The notes under the pieces: model-generated
Databases searched by the model: none
What the model saw: the letters and a program-made list of their open reading frames with translations, nothing else
What the model was told of the DNA's origin: nothing
Assembly (NCBI GenBank): GCA_029266935.1
Contig: JAQSVY010000078.1
Span: 1-6,512, forward strand
Source of the DNA: Burkholderiales bacterium
Lineage (GTDB): Bacteria > Pseudomonadota > Gammaproteobacteria > Burkholderiales > SG8-39
Direction: 5' to 3'
DNA: 6,512 nt
Shown here: positions 4,488 to 6,512 of the stretch, piece by piece
Position numbering within the stretch: position 1 is the first letter of the stretch
How the letters are laid out: every line of letters begins with the position of its first letter
Program-made: the position numbers and the translations under genes

Positions 4488-6161
4488 GTGAGCGACTTCA
4501 TCCAGGCGCCCCCGCAGCTGGGCAACCAGTACCGCGACGATCGCGTGCTGCGCGGCTATCTCGCGCGCACGCTCTCGGATGAAGAGCTGGCGGGCGCCGC
4601 GAGCGCGCTCGAGCGCATGGGGGCGCTCGCCGGAGGCGAGCTCTACGCACAGCAACTCGCCGAGCGCGACCTCGAGCCGGCGCTCGAGCAGTGGGATGCC
4701 TGGGGCAAGCGCGTCGACCGCATCACGCTCACGCCGCTGTGGCGCCGCGCCGAGGAGATCGCCGCGCGCGAGGGCTTGGTGGCGCTTGCCTACGAGGCGC
4801 CGCTCGGCCGGCACTCGCGGGTGCTGCAGTTCGCGCTCGTCTATCTCTTCACGCCGTCCACCGACGTCTACGCCTGCCCGCTCGCCATGACCGACGGCGC
4901 GGCGCGCACGCTTCTCGCCTCGGGCAATCGCGCGCTGATCGAGCGCGCGCTGCCCCGCCTCACCAGCCGCGACCCGGCGCGCTTCTGGACGAGCGGCCAG
5001 TGGATGACCGAAGCGATCGGCGGCTCGGACGTGGGCCTTGCTGAAACGCTCGCGCGCTCGATACCGGGCGAGGGGTGGCGGCTGTTCGGACGCAAATGGT
5101 TCACCTCGGCGATCACCGCGCAAATGGCGCTCACCCTCGCGCGACCGGAAGGGAGCAGTCCGGGCGGCAAGGGCCTGGCGCTGTTCTACGTCGAGACGCG
5201 CGACGAGCAAGGCCGGCCCAATCGCTTGAGCATCGACCGGCTGAAGGACAAGCTTGGTACGCGGAAGCTACCGACGGCCGAGCTCACCCTCGATGGCACG
5301 CCCGCCGTCGCGGTGGGCGAGCTCGCCAACGGCGTGCGCGCGATCAGCACCGTGCTCAACATCACGCGCACCTGGAACGCCGTCGCCGCCATCGCCTACA
5401 TGCGCCGCGGCCTGGCGCTGGCGCGCGCCTACGCCCGTGAGCGCGTCGCCTTCGGTGCGCCGCTCGCGCAGCAGCCCTTGCATGCGGACACGCTTGCGGG
5501 TCTGCAGGCGGAATTCGAGGCCGCCTTCCATCTCACGTTCTTCGTCGTCGAGCTGCTCGGCCGCGACGAGTGCGGCGAGGCGAGCGAAGAGCAGCAGGCG
5601 CTGCTTCGCATCCTGACCCCGGTCACCAAGCTCACGACCGGCCGCCAGTCCGTGGCCGTGGTCCCGGAGGTCCTCGAAGCCTTCGGTGGCGCCGGCTACG
5701 TCGAAGACACGGGGCTGCCGGCGCTCCTGCGCGACGCGCAGGTCTTTTCCATCTGGGAAGGCACCACCAACGTGCTCTCCCTCGATGCGCTGCGCGCCAT
5801 CGGCCCGCGCGGCCTGGCGCCGCTTACGCGCGAGGTCGGCTTTCTCCTAAATGGCGTGCGCGAGCCCGGGCTCGTCGCAATCTCGGCGCGCGTCCAGGGC
5901 GCCCTCGAACTGGCCGAAGCGTGGTGGCAGAAGAACGCCGGCCGGGACCAGAGCCAGCTCGAAGCCGGCGCCCGGCGCTTCGCCCTGACCCTCGGCCGCA
6001 GCACTGCTGCCGCCCTCCTCGCCCGTCAGGCCCAGTGGTCTCTCGATCACGAGAAAGACCGCCGTCCCTTCGCCGCTGTCCTGCGCTTCGCCGCCTCGGG
6101 CATCAACCTCCTCGCCGAGCCCGCCCCATCGCTTTCGCGACTGCTCGCCGACGACACTTAG
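4488..6161 (+). CDS. AidB/ACAD11-like acyl-CoA dehydrogenase
   Basis: FAD-dependent acyl-CoA dehydrogenase (557 residues) expected to oxidise an acyl-CoA to the 2-enoyl-CoA in the cytoplasm, passing electrons to electron-transfer flavoprotein. Visible motifs are MTEAIGGSDVG at 173-183 (flavin/substrate loop), KWFTS from 203, a RLKDKLGTR stretch resembling AidB (RLKDKLGNR), FGGAGYVEDTGLP, and SIWEGTTNV with the presumed catalytic base E424. The N-terminus (PPQLGNQY...) and the extra helical C-terminal region (about 445-557) place it with the longer AidB-like group rather than the roughly 380-residue short-chain enzymes. AidB itself is known for its link to DNA alkylation response, but nothing here indicates that role. 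The start is GTG 4488, with a GAGGT ribosome-binding site. Divergence from the MaoC/Pta fusion fits an acyl-CoA pathway in which the 2-enoyl-CoA made here is hydrated by the MaoC domain. The substrate is unknown. Confidence 0.93.
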   Translation: MSDFIQAPPQLGNQYRDDRVLRGYLARTLSDEELAGAASALERMGALAGGELYAQQLAERDLEPALEQWDAWGKRVDRITLTPLWRRAEEIAAREGLVALAYEAPLGRHSRVLQFALVYLFTPSTDVYACPLAMTDGAARTLLASGNRALIERALPRLTSRDPARFWTSGQWMTEAIGGSDVGLAETLARSIPGEGWRLFGRKWFTSAITAQMALTLARPEGSSPGGKGLALFYVETRDEQGRPNRLSIDRLKDKLGTRKLPTAELTLDGTPAVAVGELANGVRAISTVLNITRTWNAVAAIAYMRRGLALARAYARERVAFGAPLAQQPLHADTLAGLQAEFEAAFHLTFFVVELLGRDECGEASEEQQALLRILTPVTKLTTGRQSVAVVPEVLEAFGGAGYVEDTGLPALLRDAQVFSIWEGTTNVLSLDALRAIGPRGLAPLTREVGFLLNGVREPGLVAISARVQGALELAEAWWQKNAGRDQSQLEAGARRFALTLGRSTAAALLARQAQWSLDHEKDRRPFAAVLRFAASGINLLAEPAPSLSRLLADDT

Positions 6162-6166
6162 CGTTA

Positions 6167-6512
6167 ATGGCTAGGATCGCGGCCGTGGGCGCCGATCCCC
6201 GGGAGATCACGCTGGCGCGCGGGCTGCTGGTCGCGTTCCTGCTTTCCTTCGGCCCGGCGGTCTCGAACTCGTTCGCACGCTTCGCCTACGCGCTCATCCT
6301 TCCCGCGATGCGCAGCGACCTGCAGTGGAGCTACTCGCAGGCCGGATCGATCAACACCGCCAACGCCTTCGGCTACCTGCTCGGCGCACTCCTGACGCGC
6401 GCGCTGGTCGCGCGCCTGGGCAACCGTGCGCTCTACGGCTGGGGCATGGTGGTCACCTCCGTGGCGATCGCCGCGACCGGCTTCGTGCGCGACTTCGAGG
6501 CGCTGATGGCGA
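6167..6512 (+). CDS. YbfB/YjiJ-family MFS transporter, N-terminal part only
   Basis: Inner-membrane major facilitator superfamily protein; 115 codons are visible before the window ends. After a short hydrophilic start the frame reads GLLVAFLLSFGPAVSNSFAR followed by FAYALILPAMR, LQWSYSQAGSINTANAFGYL and LGALLTRALVARLGNR. This is the first two membrane helices and the loop between helices 2 and 3 typical of the YbfB/YjiJ family, followed by a third helix (GMVVTSVAIAATGF). Substrates of this family are mostly unknown. It begins 5 bases after the acyl-CoA dehydrogenase stop, so the two are probably co-transcribed, and the cargo may be related to that pathway. The ATG at 6167 has no Shine-Dalgarno. 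An in-frame GTG at 6185, 8 bases after AGGA (6173-6176), could be the real start and would shorten the protein by six residues. Confidence 0.87.
   Translation, partial: MARIAAVGADPREITLARGLLVAFLLSFGPAVSNSFARFAYALILPAMRSDLQWSYSQAGSINTANAFGYLLGALLTRALVARLGNRALYGWGMVVTSVAIAATGFVRDFEALMA

Noticed and set aside
2590..4491. A 633-codon open frame on the plus strand, antisense to the MaoC-Pta gene and overlapping hemerythrin
   Set aside because: Its product is Arg/His/Gly-rich with no recognisable domain. It mirrors genes with clear catalytic motifs and is a typical GC3-bias shadow.
4386..5210. A 274-codon minus-strand frame across the MaoC-Pta start and the dehydrogenase
   Set aside because: Arg/Ala-rich shadow crossing two real divergent gene starts, with no domain signature.
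4488..6161. Naming the dehydrogenase aidB with a DNA-alkylation repair role
   Set aside because: Similarity is at family level; no ada, alkA or alkB genes or Ada-type control are visible, and the neighbours point to acyl-CoA metabolism.
1..6512. tRNA, rRNA, CRISPR, insertion sequence, attachment site or phage features
   Set aside because: None seen on reading both strands; the window is almost fully explained by metabolic and stress genes.

Overview
This window is GC-rich (visibly well over 60% G+C) and densely coded, with the strong GC3 bias that produces long antisense shadow frames. Gene content and style (protocatechuate 4,5-cleavage enzyme with separate alpha and beta subunits, a MaoC/phosphate acetyltransferase fusion, an AidB-like acyl-CoA dehydrogenase, a YbfB/YjiJ-type MFS transporter, FNR/Dnr-type boxes) suggest a facultatively denitrifying betaproteobacterium or a close relative. 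The taxonomic call is inference only.

Left part (1-2486, minus strand): four tightly packed genes read right to left. They are a MIP18/PaaD-like DUF59 Fe-S assembly protein, a 12-helix NnrS-like membrane protein, and the alpha (LigA) and beta (LigB, cut by the window edge) subunits of a protocatechuate 4,5-dioxygenase-type extradiol enzyme. Gaps are 10, 9 and 2 bases, so one transcription unit is plausible. However, a perfect FNR-type palindrome lies in the 3' end of the NnrS-like gene just before ligA.

Centre (2487-3070): a short divergent control region holds a Dnr/Nnr-type box (TTGAT-TCAG-GTCAA) between the DUF59 gene and a plus-strand hemerythrin-like di-iron protein. DUF59, the NnrS-like protein and hemerythrin look like a nitric-oxide/low-oxygen stress module: Fe-S repair, a membrane protein of an NO-response family, and a di-iron NO/O2 binder.

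Right part (3067-6512): a minus-strand MaoC hydratase/phosphate acetyltransferase fusion runs convergently into the hemerythrin gene, with a 4-base overlap. It is divergent, across only 26 bases, from an AidB/ACAD11-like acyl-CoA dehydrogenase. That gene is followed after 5 bases by the start of a YbfB/YjiJ-family MFS transporter that runs off the window. This part looks like acyl-CoA metabolism plus transport.

The most interesting signal is regulatory. Both FNR-family boxes sit exactly 41.5 bases before an ATG (ligA and hemerythrin), and one also sits 42.5 bases before the ATG of the DUF59 gene. That is the class II activator position relative to a transcription start, so these genes may be read from leaderless or nearly leaderless mRNAs. 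It would also place an oxygen-consuming ring-cleavage enzyme under an anaerobic or NO-responsive regulator. No RNA genes, CRISPR arrays, insertion sequences or attachment sites were seen. No gene-free stretch exceeds about 85 bases.
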